Shown piece by piece: positions 10,456 to 21,360 of a stretch of DNA of 64,000 nucleotides; the stretch's first letter is position 1, and each line of letters begins with the position of its first letter. The notes beneath the pieces were generated by a model that saw only the letters and a program-made list of their open reading frames with translations, was not told the DNA's origin and ran no database searches. The stretch covers positions 434,001 through 498,000 of the forward strand of contig CAUEEP010000727.1 in NCBI GenBank assembly GCA_958450365.1. Reading direction: 5' to 3'. Origin of the DNA: Mesorhabditis belari (taxonomy: Eukaryota; Nematoda; Chromadorea; Rhabditida; Rhabditidae). Made by a program: the position numbers and the translations under genes.

Positions 10456-10962
10456 GGGAGTGGGACAAAAGCGACCTTTTTTTGCGCACCCGGACATTTG
10501 CGCACCTTTTTTTCCGCACTTAGCCCATTAGCGCACCTTTTTTGGCGTTTTAAAAAAGCTCTAAAAGCTAATATTAACCAATTTCTATTCCAAAAGTTAT
10601 TTTTCTAGGTAATTTGAGGGTGTCGAATTCAAATTTTGACATAACAGAGCGTGTGGAACCAATTTGAAAGACAAAACGGCTAGATCAAATTACAGTCGTC
10701 GATTGTCGATCTTTCTCTTTGTATAACTCCGTCCGTTTGTTTCCACAAGCTCTGATATGTCAAAATTTCGATTCTACGCCCTAAAATTACCTAGAAAAAC
10801 AACTTTTGGAATAGAAATTGGTTAATATTAGCTTTTAGAGCTGTTAGAGCTTAATATTAGCTTTAAAACGCCAAAAAAAGGTGCGCTAATGGGCTAAGTG
10901 CGGAAAAAAAAGGTGCGCAAATGTCCGGGTGCGCAAAAAAAGGTCGCATTTGTCCCACTGCC
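10456..10962. mobile_element. hAT-like MITE, long inverted repeats, 8-bp target duplication
   Basis: Starts GGGAGTGGGACAAA and ends TTTGTCCCACTGCC. The arms are inverted copies over about 200 bp, with recurring GGTGCGC words near the tips. The same octamer GGGAAAAC flanks it at 10448-10455 and 10963-10970, which is the 8-bp duplication typical of hAT transposition. There is no transposase. A closely related copy is at 51565-52053. Confidence 0.85.
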
Positions 10963-11060
10963 GGGAAAACAGCAAAAAGTAGATGAATTGATGGATAGTT
11001 TATTGCTATAATATAATAATGATAAGTTAAAGTAGACAGTAAACTTTTTGAGAGATTTTC

Positions 11061-14000
11061 TCAACTTTGCCGACTCTCCGTCGGATCGTAGACGAGTTGT
11101 AGATGGTGGAAACAGGCCGAGCACACGCGAACAGGTTGGGATGAAGAAGGGAGACGGATCCGACCCGATGAACAAGTTGAGCAAAAGATTCGGCCACAAG
11201 CACTGAAAAGGATTTTTCATACGGATTTATAGCTTTGTACATTGTTGGTTGATTTGTACAAGTACAAATCAAACAACAAAATACAACTGTAACTAGTTCG
11301 TGAGTTCGGATTACTGTATTCGAAAATTGACATCTTTTAACAAGCGATTATAATTGAGCTATTGTTCCTCCGCACTCACCGACAATGGTGTTTCCTTTTT
11401 GCCATTGTGAATGTTAACTGACAAGCATTACATTCAGCGACTTCTCCATCTTTTTGCCATTCTCCCGTCATTGGTAGCGTTTCCTCGCGTAGTTCCAGAA
11501 TCTTCAATTTTGATCTAGAAAACGATTCAGTTCAGGTAAAATCTTTTTTTAAAAACAACATAGATAACTGTGGTCCAATCTCTTCCAGCGCCGCCTCCAA
11601 CTCGGCATTTTTCTCCTCAACCGCGTAAAGCTTTTCGCGCAAAGTTGTCACTTCCTGAATACATAAAACTCTCTTTCTTCATCGAATTCAGCTCGTTTTA
11701 CAACCAACCGATTTTACAGTAAACTCCGGCTACCGTAACCTTCGATTAATCGCTTTTAAACTAATCCAATATTAAAAATTGTCATTTTATCAACTAGTTT
11801 ATGTTAGAGATAAAAAGAAAAGTCAAGTCGATTGTATGGAGATTTAAACGGTAGCTGGGATATGCTGAGTTACGATAGCTCGGATATGCTGGATTTTACG
11901 ATAGCTGGGATATGCTGGATATTACGATAGCTGTGATATTCTGGATATTACGATAGCTCGGATATGCTGGATATTACGATAGCTGGAATAGGCTGAGTTA
12001 CGATAGCTGGGATATGCTGGATATTACGATAGCTGGGATATGCTGGATATTACGATAGCTCGGATATGCTGGATATTACGATAGCTGGGATAGGCTGAGT
12101 TACGGTAGCTCCGATAGCCAATAACATTTCACCTGTTTTACGGATGGCAGCAATTTCGCATCTTTCTCATATCGCTCTTTGTCGACTTTCATCGTGTCGA
12201 GCTCTTTGCGAAGTTCTAAAAGCTATAAAGTACTACAGAATTCTATAGATATAATAGTGCTATTAAAAGCTGTTCATTCACCTCTCAACTCCTGTTGTTT
12301 CTCATCCAAATCCGACAACGATGCGCTGAATTTATCGCTCAACACATTCAGTTCATTTTGTAAATCCTGAAATTCTCTTATTTATTAGTTTTCAATTTTT
12401 TTTTAATTACCCACCTTTTCATTATCCGCTTGATTTAATAAACCGGACATCGTTTTACGGAGAGATTCTTTTTCCTGAAAAAATTTGTTTTTTTAAAACT
12501 AGCTACAAGAGAAGGAAAAGAATACGGAAAAGAATACGGAAAAGAATACGGAAAACAATACGGGGAAATGTTAACAACTACAAACAAAGAAGACAGTTTA
12601 GTCTATCAATAAAGTTTGGGTGCAAAATAGAAAACGATTGCCTAGCCAAAGTCAAGGAGCAATATCAAGCCAAGATCGGTGATATTTTGAATTCGTTTTT
12701 TTAGTCTTTGCATTAGCGTTTGGGGTCAGTGATGGTTTAAAACCGATTTTCGGGATAAGTAAGAAGCCGGTTCTGTCTTGGAACAATCTAACAAGTCAGA
12801 AGTCAGACTAGATTTGATCTGCTTCTGAGCTGGCTGATCTGTTCTGGTCTAGCTCGGCCTGGTCATAGAAGGAGCTAATATTAAGGACCGATTGGAGGAT
12901 TCTTATGAGTTTACTCGATTCGAAAGTTCGCCTTTATTTGGGTTCTATTTTGCACCTTCTTTGCAGATAATTGACTAAAAACACAAACATAAAAGTGATT
13001 CTCGATTTGATACCTGAAAACTTTTTGGGTACTTTTGACTTTAAGCTAAGTACTAAAGTGATGAAAACAGATTGTAGCTGAAAAGCCAAAAAAGAACCTA
13101 AAAACTACCGTAAATACTATAATAGTACCCCACCCCCATAATGACGGTGCGGAGTGTTGCGTAGTCTAGCTTTGAACAAGTTTTTCTCGACAATGGTTTA
13201 TGCTACAATGCGCGCTTAAGTATCAAAAAATAACTGAAATTCAGGGCTATTTTTTGATACCAAAGACGCATTTTTTGAAAGTACGGGCGCTTTGAAAAAA
13301 AATGAAATACTAAAAAACTTGTGCGACTACGCGACTGTACAAGGGGGGTGGGGTACTATTACAGTATTTACGGTAGGCATCAAATCTCGAGATTGTTTAG
13401 GAAAGCACAACGGAAAGAAACCTGGTGATGTTTTTGTCGGAGAGTCGTGAAATCGTTCTCCAGTTTTTTCTCGGCTGCTTCTGCCATTTTCTGCAAGAAA
13501 CCCTGCTAATATCGAAAACAAACAGAATTTTATTTAAAATTGAAACTTTCTGAAATTTCTGAAAAAGATGACTAAAAGATATTCTTGGCCGGTTCCTAAA
13601 ACGTGTCAATTTGGGAAAATTTGGGAAACAACCGTATTGTTGCCTATTTTGTTGTGAAAGTTCGTGAAATATCTAAAAGTAGATAGATTAGAGTCAAGTT
13701 TTCGAAGTGACCACGTTTTAGACTCATTGATTGATATGAGCTCAATCCATCAGCCATCATTTACCAATTTCTCATAAATATCCTTGTTGAGTTGTGTGAG
13801 GTCTTTGATTTGTTGTTCAGCGAGGCGAACTGTGTCCTCTTTTTCGACAAGCTAAATTTGTGCATTTAAAATTATGATTCAGTATTTCTATTTTTCTGGG
13901 GGTGGGACAAATGCGACCTTTTTTTGCGCACCTGAACATTTGCGCACCTTGTTTTGCTGGAAAAGGCCTTAGGCAGGGCCGTAGAGCTTCGAAAATATTT

Positions 14001-17000
14001 CCTCATAAGGGAATCATATGCGTAGATTCCGAATTTCGACAAATCAGACCTCGCTGACACGTCAAATTTGGGCTAAAAGGCAAAAACTGCGGAAGAGCGT
14101 TAAGTTGCGTAGTTTTTGCCTTTTAGCCCAAATTTGACGTGTCAGCGAGGTCTGATTTGTCGAAATTCGGAATCTACGCATACGATTCCGTTCTATGAAA
14201 ACATTTTTGAAGCTCTACGACCTTTCCTAAGGCCTTTTCCAGCAAAAAAAAAGGTGCGCAAATGTCCAGGTGCGCAAAAAAAAGGTCGCATTTGTCCCAC
14301 CCCCGTTTTTGGGCCAAAATCCTTTACGTCAATTTCATTTGCGCCAAATTTCCGCTTATCTATGACAAATCACTTTTCCCCAACTTCGAACCAACTTTTT
14401 TTTTCAGTTTTCTGCTTTACAATTTTAGTTCTCACTGTTTTCAATTAGAAAACACGTTTAAATACCTATACAGACCCAAAAAACAGTCAATTTTGCGTCC
14501 CCGATTGGGTTTTTTTACTATCTAAAACTTTAAAAAAATATAAATGCTCAATCAGAGTTGGTAGGAAAGTGTGTTGAAAAGCGCAAATTTGACGCAAAAA
14601 TTTTCGGCGCAAATAATTTGAAACTTTTGCTAGCACCTCGGAGATGAAGCGCTCTCGCTAATAGTCATTCTTTTTCTCCAATTTCCATTTAGCGCTCAAA
14701 TTTGCACTTATTTCGTCAAATTTACATTGGACCTTTGCGAAAGGAAATTTATTTCCAGAAAATGTTCATTTCTTTCTCACGATTTCCATGGATGAGATCA
14801 ACTCGAAGCTCAACGTTTTGAGGATTGATGAGGTAAGGTTTTTCTCATTTTATTTTACTATGCCCTATTGGCAAATGGGTACTTCTGCTGTTTGTCCCCC
14901 CTTAACATCAGAGATTTTTTCGCTGTTTTGTTCAAATGCAAATTAAGCCTTTTTCCGCCAGCAACGTTCAAAAATTTTGCGACGATTGGTCGGTTCTCTA
15001 AAATTTTATTTATTAAGAACATTAAGAAGCACGGGCGCCGTAGACGACGCCCGTGCTAGCCCGTGATGCGCGGCCGGGAAGTGAGCTGCATCGCACCGTG
15101 TGTTTTTTTTATTGGCCCATCGCAGGTGCTCTGAGAAACCACGTGATGTGCCATCCCCGGACCACATTCTTACATCTGGGGGAACGTAAGCGGTACAAGC
15201 GGAAAAATGCCCAATTTGCATTTACACTTGTGCAATTTTTTCCCTGATGTTAGGAGCAGAAGTACCGTCAAATGGACATTCGAATTGGGTATTTTGGTAT
15301 TTTGTCCACTACTGTTTATGTCAAGCCTTGTATTGAGTTCATAATTTTTCTAAATTTTTCTTATAATTGTTTAATTTTAGGAAAACATTCATGAACACGA
15401 GAAATCAAAGCTGCGTGAATTCAATCTTAGCGATGGGAAAAGACTTCTGCTTCACGATGAACAGGGTATTACAGTTTTGCCTTTCAATTCTCAAGTTCTT
15501 TTTACAGGCTACGAGAATAAATTCAAGGATGGGCGCAGTTTTGATTACCTCGAGAACACCAACAGCACAAATATTGAGTTCAACTACGATTTCAAGATTC
15601 ATCGCGATGCATTGAAGGTTTTTATTTTGATAAGCTAAACGTTTGTAAATTTTCTTTCTAGAACTTGATCGAACAAAATGCCGAAATTACTTCAAACCCA
15701 ATGTGTGTCTATCATAATCACGTTTGGTGGATTTATTCGTATCGTATTCTTGTCATCGGTGGAGCTGAGGAAGATGGTTAGCACTTATAAACTTTTCCTT
15801 ACCACCTTACTACCTAGGACCAATTTGTACTGTTGATCTTCAAAGTGTTAGCGCAAGTTCCTACAAAAAAGAAGTTCCAAAGGTATTAGATCGTATTTCT
15901 TTATATCTATGAACCTCTCTTTTAGGGTGGACTTGGCAGCAATTCTCCCGCGAAACAAGAGGCACCAAATATTTTGCAAGGATGGTTGACTGTAAAAACA
16001 GCTGATGGCGAGATTTTTCCCAGTGTGTATTTTACAATATTTTTGTATTCTGGATGTTCCAAATAGCTTTTAATTTTTAGTTCCCACAGAGCTCCGCGAG
16101 AATGGAATGCGTTCGGTGTCTGGATGGGCAATCTCGGTGAACAAATTGAAGGGATTGATGCAAGGCCATTCGACTATCGATCTCAACTGCCGTCTAATTA
16201 TCTCTCGTGCTTATTTCGATCCTGTTGCTTTGTTACCCGAACCGATGTGAGTCAATACTTTAACAAGTTGGGAAAATCACTACTTTTTAGCTTTGCCGAA
16301 TTGGTCAGTCCGACTGCAACTATGGTTCTGGATAAAGTTGTTAAGGGTGAAAAGACACCTCAGGTTTGTTTGTGGATTTATTCCCTTTTAATTTGTTTTA
16401 GTGGGATGTCGTTCTTACTTGTGGAGAAGGTGAACGCAAAGATTTCTTTGTGCACAAGAGTGTTCTAAGCGATGCAAGTCCTACGCTGAAAGTTGGAGAG
16501 TTTTTGATCTGCAATAGCTATTCTTTCTTTAGCTAGTAATGGCCAAACGGATGTCATGGGCAGGATGTGATCTTCTTTCTGTTTCCCACGAGGATCGCTT
16601 CATCATCACCAGCATGGACGAGGAGAATTTGATCTTGGTTTGAATCTTGAATTTAACTCAATGTATGTGGAATGTTTAGATTTTGAATTTTATCTACAAA
16701 CGCAAGATGATTTTGCCTCGATACAATCAATTTGCGAAAGTCGGTCGTTTTATTAATGCCAATTTTCCTCGGTCAGTTGCATATTATAAAACATATCCGA
16801 TCTGTTTCAGGGAGGTGTTGATGGGATTTCTTGTTCAATGGCAGCGTCTTATTGTCGAAGATGTTCTCAAGGCCAAAGTTTGTTTAAATCCGATTTGTTT
16901 ATATTGTTATATATTGTTATTGTTGTTATTTTATATTGTTTTCTTTTACAGAAACAAAATGAGAATCCGGTGCTTCTTGCCGCTCGTTGTTTGCGTCATC

Positions 17001-20000
17001 TGACATCCATTTATTCGACTCCATATGGTGCGATGCCTGTTGCAAAGCGTGTTTGCGTCTCGTTGATGGCTGATATTGTATAAAATATTCGTTTTATATT
17101 ATTGCCTCTCTTTTAGCTTCAAATCGTCGACGGACAAGGCGCAAGAAAGAGTTTCGACGAAGAGCTTGATCTGATTCCTGGCCTTCAAACTGTGCTCACT
17201 CAGCATATTGTGTTAGCTGTACAAAAAGTAACCTAAGATTTTTGCGTTTTACATTTTCTGATTTAGATTTCCTTCTTCATTTCTGGGGTGGCAAAACAAA
17301 GCATCTACTAAACTTAGATAATTTGGCTTCGATAATAAAAGGAATAAGCTCAAATTATTAAATAAACATTTTTTGTATTAGTTAGCGCCTGGGGAATAAA
17401 TTCGTGTCCTTTTCTTTTGTTTTGTATATTTGGGTTTATTTTTTGGATAAAGAATTTTGAGAAAGTTACTTGGTGGTGATGAACTTTTTTTGTTCTTATT
17501 TAATAGTTAATCTTTATTTTGTTGATTTTTAAACTTGTTTCTTTTTAGTGCGGAGTTAAAAATTGTTTTATAGTATGTTTGAAATTAAATTAAATTAATT
17601 TTATAGTAAATTTTGAGGTGATCTCGATACCATTGTTTCTCGAGAAAGGTTTGATTTTCATTTTTGTTTGAGCTGTTGCTTTGATTCGTCAGTTCAGTAA
17701 AAGTTTCATGCTGGGTTGTTTGACGAGAAAACATAAATTCTTATGTTGCGGTGGTTTAGCATAGATACAGCCTCTATCCAAATACACTCACCGTTCCCAT
17801 CAACCGATTCTTTTCTTCATCCCACAATTTTTCTCGATCTTTCCACAATTGCACTTCTCTTTCAGCTGATTCAGCGGAAAGTCGCCGGAATGAAACCTGA
17901 AAAAATGTTTACATTTATTGTCAATCTCATTTTCTTACAGATTCCATATCGAGACTCGAGACCGAATCATTCTCGATTTTCGCTCGCATTCCGAGGATTT
18001 TGTCCCTATAAAATTTAAAGTTTTATCTCGAGAAAAATTCTTAGATCATTTTATCGTATTACCGTAATCAAAATAAGCTATGATGATTATTGGAATTACC
18101 GTATTTCTTCGAATAGAAGACCCGGTAAAGAGTATCATCGCGTGCTCCTGCGTAGCAGCCCTTTTTAAAATTTCTTTTCTGCATAAAAGCTTTCAATGAA
18201 GTGCTATAGAGCTGGAAAATGGCTCAAAAATCTGTTAGCTCATGTGGTATTTTTGAGTCATTTTCCAGCTCTATAGCACTTCATTGAAAGCTTTTATGCA
18301 GAAAAGAAATTTTAAAAAGGGCTGCTACGCAGGAGTACGATACTCTTTACCCGGTCTTCTATTCAAAGAAATACGGTAAATCATCAAACTGTATCACTTA
18401 CTCTAGCATTCGATTCCTTTCTTCTAAATAATGATTCTGATCGAGAAGGGTTTTCATTTCTCTCTTCGTCACTTCGTCAATCTGAATTTCTTTCTTCTTT
18501 CAAAAACGTCATTCTTTTTTGCAATTTCTCACTTTTACCTCAAATTTCTCTTCGTGTCCCTCCGTGGGCACAGTGGGGATTTTGATGTATTGAGACAAAT
18601 CGACGGCGAGTGGTTGTTCCTGGAAAAAAAAGAGATTATAGAATCTTTAAAACTGGATATGTAACTAGCCTGTAAATGCTCGAAATCGATATGCAAATTG
18701 CAATTGAGCACGGAGAGTCCGATGAGTGAACCGATGATCGGCTCGGCTTCGGACGATCGGAGAATCGCCCACGAGTTCCAGCACTCACTGTAAGTACAAT
18801 GCAAAAATTTATGGACACTTTATGTCTATAGATGGATCTGGTACTGGTTTGAACAATTTTGGGGTACGATAGTGGATGGTTGTCGAGTGTCGCTCACTTT
18901 ATCTATTTTCAATAGTTAGTATCTAGCTAACAGTAGCTTATAGTCAGTTGGAGTTTATTGTTGCTTGACTGTGAGGCGAACAATGTAGACTATTTACCGG
19001 TGGTACGGTAATCGTCAATACAATATAATAGTCAATACAAGAAAGCACTGAATTTGTCGACATTCGACAAATCATCGACTTCTTTCGTACCTCAAAACGC
19101 TCGAATTGACGATCATTTGGAAGAGATCGGCCAGCCGTTTCTGCATCAACGATAACCGCAAAAGAGCTCGGATCTTTGAGATGGAGGTCCTGAAAAATGA
19201 ATATTATAAAAAAAAAATGGCAATTATTACTTCAAATACTCCAATTGTTCGACACAAACATATCCTCTACAAGACGGATCTTCAGGATCGACTCTCGCGC
19301 GTGATTGCTCGAATTTTACGCATCGCCCAATCGCCAACCACAAATCAGCGTCCGGGCTTCGGAATGAGAGAAGTGAGCGTTGATCTTTAAAATCAAATTG
19401 TAGTATCTAATTTCTCAGACATTATTTAGATATAATTTATTTTTAAGAACCTGATGTTTTCAATCCGTGAAAGAGCACCTTCTCCAAAAGAATCAAAAAG
19501 TCGGAGAGTTGACTGCTGTCGCCTGGAAAATTTCATTGTAGAACATTTGATACGAGCCCTGATCCCTTTACCATTGACAATCCAACTTTAAGCTCAAATA
19601 GCTTGGTGTTGGGCTGTTCAATTTAAAGAGTTTTGTTAGCAATCGATAGAGAAAGACTTGGCGCATCTAATGATACCAAGAATATTTCAATTGGACAACC
19701 CAACACCAAGATATTTGAGCTTAAAGTTGAATTGCCAATGGTGAGAGGGGAGGGCGTATCAAATGTTCGATAATTTGATATTGACATAAGAATTACGGAT
19801 GGCTACTGTAGTCAATCGATGAATATGAGCTAGATCTTAGACATATAAGCATTTGTACCCTCGATAATTCGATTGAGAGCTTTCGTCGAGTGATCCAACA
19901 CCGAACGGATTACCAAACGCGTGATCGTCGCCAGGTTTGAGCGCTCGTTTTCTGAAAGGGAATATGCATCGATTTTGGATAAAGATTAGGTCAAAGGCTG

Positions 20001-20455
20001 GCACTGAACTGGTTTACAGAGGGTTTACAGAGGGCTTACAGAGGAATCTCAGTATCAGAGTATCAGAGCGATTCCCTTTTGTTGGCTTTGGCTTGACCTT
20101 AGCCTGGATTTTTAGCAAATCAATGCCAGCAAATCAATCAATGCCAAATAGTGATCAGTTTTACTGTGCTCATCTTAAATTGATGCATTTAAAAACAAAG
20201 CCAAAAGTACCGTACTCTTTGGGTTCTAGGTGATTCTCTGAAGAAATCGAAAAGTGAAAAAGTAGATAGATTGGATAAAAGCTAAAGGAGAAGCTTATGG
20301 TAGCCAAGTTTTAGAAACATTCATTGTTATTGAACAATAGCAAACTGTAAAGTATAGTAAAAACTGTAGAGAATCGTACCTCGATGTACTTTCTGTGCTC
20401 TTGTCAGCTCTCCATTTGAGCCAAAAAGATTTGAGCTCGACGTGAGGAAGTTCAT
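11061..20455 (-). CDS. RUFY-family protein (RUN domain, coiled coil, FYVE finger)
   Basis: RUFY proteins bind PI3P endosomes through FYVE and small-GTPase machinery through RUN. Eighteen exons (20380-20455, 19859-19951, 19451-19522, 19231-19384, 19091-19189, 18670-18787, 18539-18619, 18402-18481, 17939-18005, 17792-17896, 13765-13851, 13422-13490, 12415-12474, 12282-12366, 12133-12215, 11569-11654, 11380-11514, 11061-11202) chain in phase to 563 residues. RUN spans about residues 30-205 ([35 protein letters not shown]). Coiled coil spans about 232-470. FYVE spans about 480-545, with all eight zinc ligands (CNAC, HHC, ACGRIFC, CSTC, CSAC) and the RKHHCR core. The ATG follows a TTTTTCAG five bases upstream, possibly a spliced-leader acceptor. 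The RUN/coil intron after 18670 uses a GC donor. An opposite-strand BTB gene lies in the 13852-17791 intron. The FYVE finger alone resembles EEA1, but RUN plus FYVE indicates RUFY. Confidence 0.9.
11849..12112. repeat. ~24-bp minisatellite in a RUFY intron
   Basis: About eleven copies of a unit containing GGATATGCTGGATATTACGA plus TAGCT fill most of the intron between the exons at 11569-11654 and 12133-12215. Confidence 0.85.
13106..13375. mobile_element. MITE with TACCGTAAATACT tips
   Basis: Left tip TACCGTAAATACTATAATAG and right tip reading CTATTACAGTATTTACGGTA are inverted copies with TA at both ends, followed by GTACCCCACCCCC and its inverse. It has no coding capacity and lies in a RUFY intron. 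Related tips flank the satellite-bearing insertion at about 28683-28974. Confidence 0.85.
13902..14306. mobile_element. hAT-like MITE subfamily with a different core
   Basis: The tips (GGGGTGGGACAAATGCGACC and its inverse, with GGTGCGCAAATGTCC words) match those of the 10456 and 51565 elements. The interior is unrelated: a separate palindrome centred near 14085 with arms around GAGGTCTGATTTGTCGAAAT. Shared tips with a swapped core indicate a distinct subfamily mobilised by the same transposase. It lies in the large RUFY intron, just upstream of the nested BTB gene. Confidence 0.8.
14788..17311 (+). CDS. BTB/POZ domain protein nested in a RUFY intron
   Basis: Fifteen short exons chain in phase to about 463 residues, beginning [15 protein letters not shown] at 14788 (CATGG context). 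Exons: 14788-14832, 15381-15465, 15508-15617, 15662-15776, 15818-15882, 15926-16022, 16081-16246, 16291-16363, 16402-16491, 16533-16637, 16680-16771, 16811-16877, 16952-17077, 17117-17227, 17267-17311. The BTB core starts near [22 protein letters not shown] and continues through [12 protein letters not shown]. The region before it may be a divergent MATH-like module, as in nematode MATH-BTB proteins, but I could not confirm this. BTB proteins commonly act as CUL3 adaptors; the target here is unknown. If the 39-bp last intron is not spliced, the protein ends at the TAA at 17234-17236. It lies antisense inside the 13852-17791 intron of the RUFY gene. Confidence 0.85.
14868..15275. mobile_element. 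TIR-like insertion in BTB intron 1
   Basis: The left side reads GGGTACTTCTGCT and the right side has its inverse AGCAGAAGTACC. The interior is GC-richer than the flanks and holds a strong hairpin (GCACGGGCG paired with CGCCCGTGC, 15030-15057). It accounts for most of the 548-bp first intron, while the other introns of this gene are about 40 bp. Confidence 0.55.
18097..18378. mobile_element. MITE with TACCGTATTTCTTC tips
   Basis: Near-perfect palindrome of about 280 bp with TA at both ends: left TACCGTATTTCTTCGAATAG, right CTATTCAAAGAAATACGGTA. It lies in the RUFY intron between the exons at 17939-18005 and 18402-18481 and could form one long hairpin. Confidence 0.88.
19544..19765. mobile_element. 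MITE with CATTTGATACG tips in a RUFY intron
   Basis: About 75-bp inverted arms (shared words CCATTG, CAACTTTAAGCTCAAATA, CTTGGTGTTGGG) begin CATTTGATACG and end CGTATCAAATG. There is no coding capacity. It starts 22 bp upstream (transcript sense) of the exon at 19451-19522. Confidence 0.85.
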
Positions 20456-21360
20456 TTCATCTGAAAAACGAAAATCTATATAAAAATTATAATAAAAACT
20501 TTAAATACAAAAATAATCTTTCCAAATAAGGTTGTTATAATATTTTGTGATAAAAGAATGCTTTCTCTTTCGCGGGGGATTTGTTGTGGTTTGTAGTCTC
20601 GAGAGTGGGAGAGAAAAGAGAGCTGTTTTACCCCCCCCCCTCTTACTCCATTATTTATCTTGCAAAAAAGATTTCGAATTTCTATCTACTATATCTATTT
20701 GAGGTATTTCTATCTATTATATCTTTCAATTATCGAAATTTACTTAGATAAGCTTTCTATTCTATGCACCCAGCGTTTTTGAGCAGCTTTCATCCAGGTA
20801 TCGGCACGTTTTCACAGGAAAAAGTCTTAAAATCATAAAATCTAATCGTAAATAGCTTCGTATAACACTTATAATCTAAACTTATATATATGTTGTGTCC
20901 GATTTAGATTACAGTCTATATAGGACGTCCGATTTAGATTGAACTTATCGCGGGCGTCCGATTTAGATTACAGTCTATATCGGACGTCCGATTTAGATTC
21001 AATCTAAATCTTATATAGATTGAACAATAATACGTCTTGTATAGATTGAACAATAATATAAACATGCTTAATATATGTTCTTAAGCGTTTTCTGTAGTTT
21101 TCTGCATTTTTCAAAAGTCTTTTACTGTATTTTTCTGAAAAGAAAACCCAACTATGAAACAATTTATTAGCGTTAACAGTATATAAGACGTCTTATTGTT
21201 CAATCTATATAAGATTTAGATTGAATCTAAATCGGACGTCCGCGATAAGTTCAATCTAAATCGGACACAACATATATATATCTTTATAATATCTGATCGC
21301 TAAAGATTTTTTAACACTTTAGAACCACCAATCATTGCCAATTCCCGTTTTTCTTTATAA
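20456..21360. promoter_or_regulatory. Divergent intergenic region, RUFY gene / wdr-48
   Basis: The only DNA between the RUFY start (minus strand) and the wdr-48 start (plus strand), so it must hold both proximal promoters unless the first exons are further away. It contains a run of ten C at about 20631-20640 and, at 20883-21281, a fold-back element. No TATA or named operator motif could be assigned. Confidence 0.5.
20883..21281. mobile_element. Fold-back element with GTCCGATTTAGATT arms
   Basis: Ends TATATATGTTGTGTCCGATT and its inverse AATCGGACACAACATATATA bound arms built from repeated GGACGTCCGATTTAGATT units. About 150 bp of AT-rich sequence separates the arms. It occupies almost half of the divergent promoter region. 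Confidence 0.8.

Larger units (their letters stand above)
9148..11060. other. Intergenic region between psd-1 and the RUFY gene 3' end
   Basis: No supported gene. It contains a mariner-like end (TTAGGTTGGCAAG near 9436), a reverse-oriented copy of the pogo-like MITE family (about 9580-9864), a 22-bp purine-rich minisatellite (9979-10180) and a hAT-like MITE (10456-10962). Confidence 0.7.

Noticed and set aside
11061..13851. Stand-alone EEA1-like coiled-coil/FYVE gene
   Set aside because: The phase-0 junction with the RUN/coil exons at 17792-20455 and the RUN + FYVE order fit one RUFY gene better.
16124..16468. 114-codon continuous plus-strand frame
   Set aside because: It reads through two short BTB introns in the wrong frame; the spliced frame gives the BTB protein.
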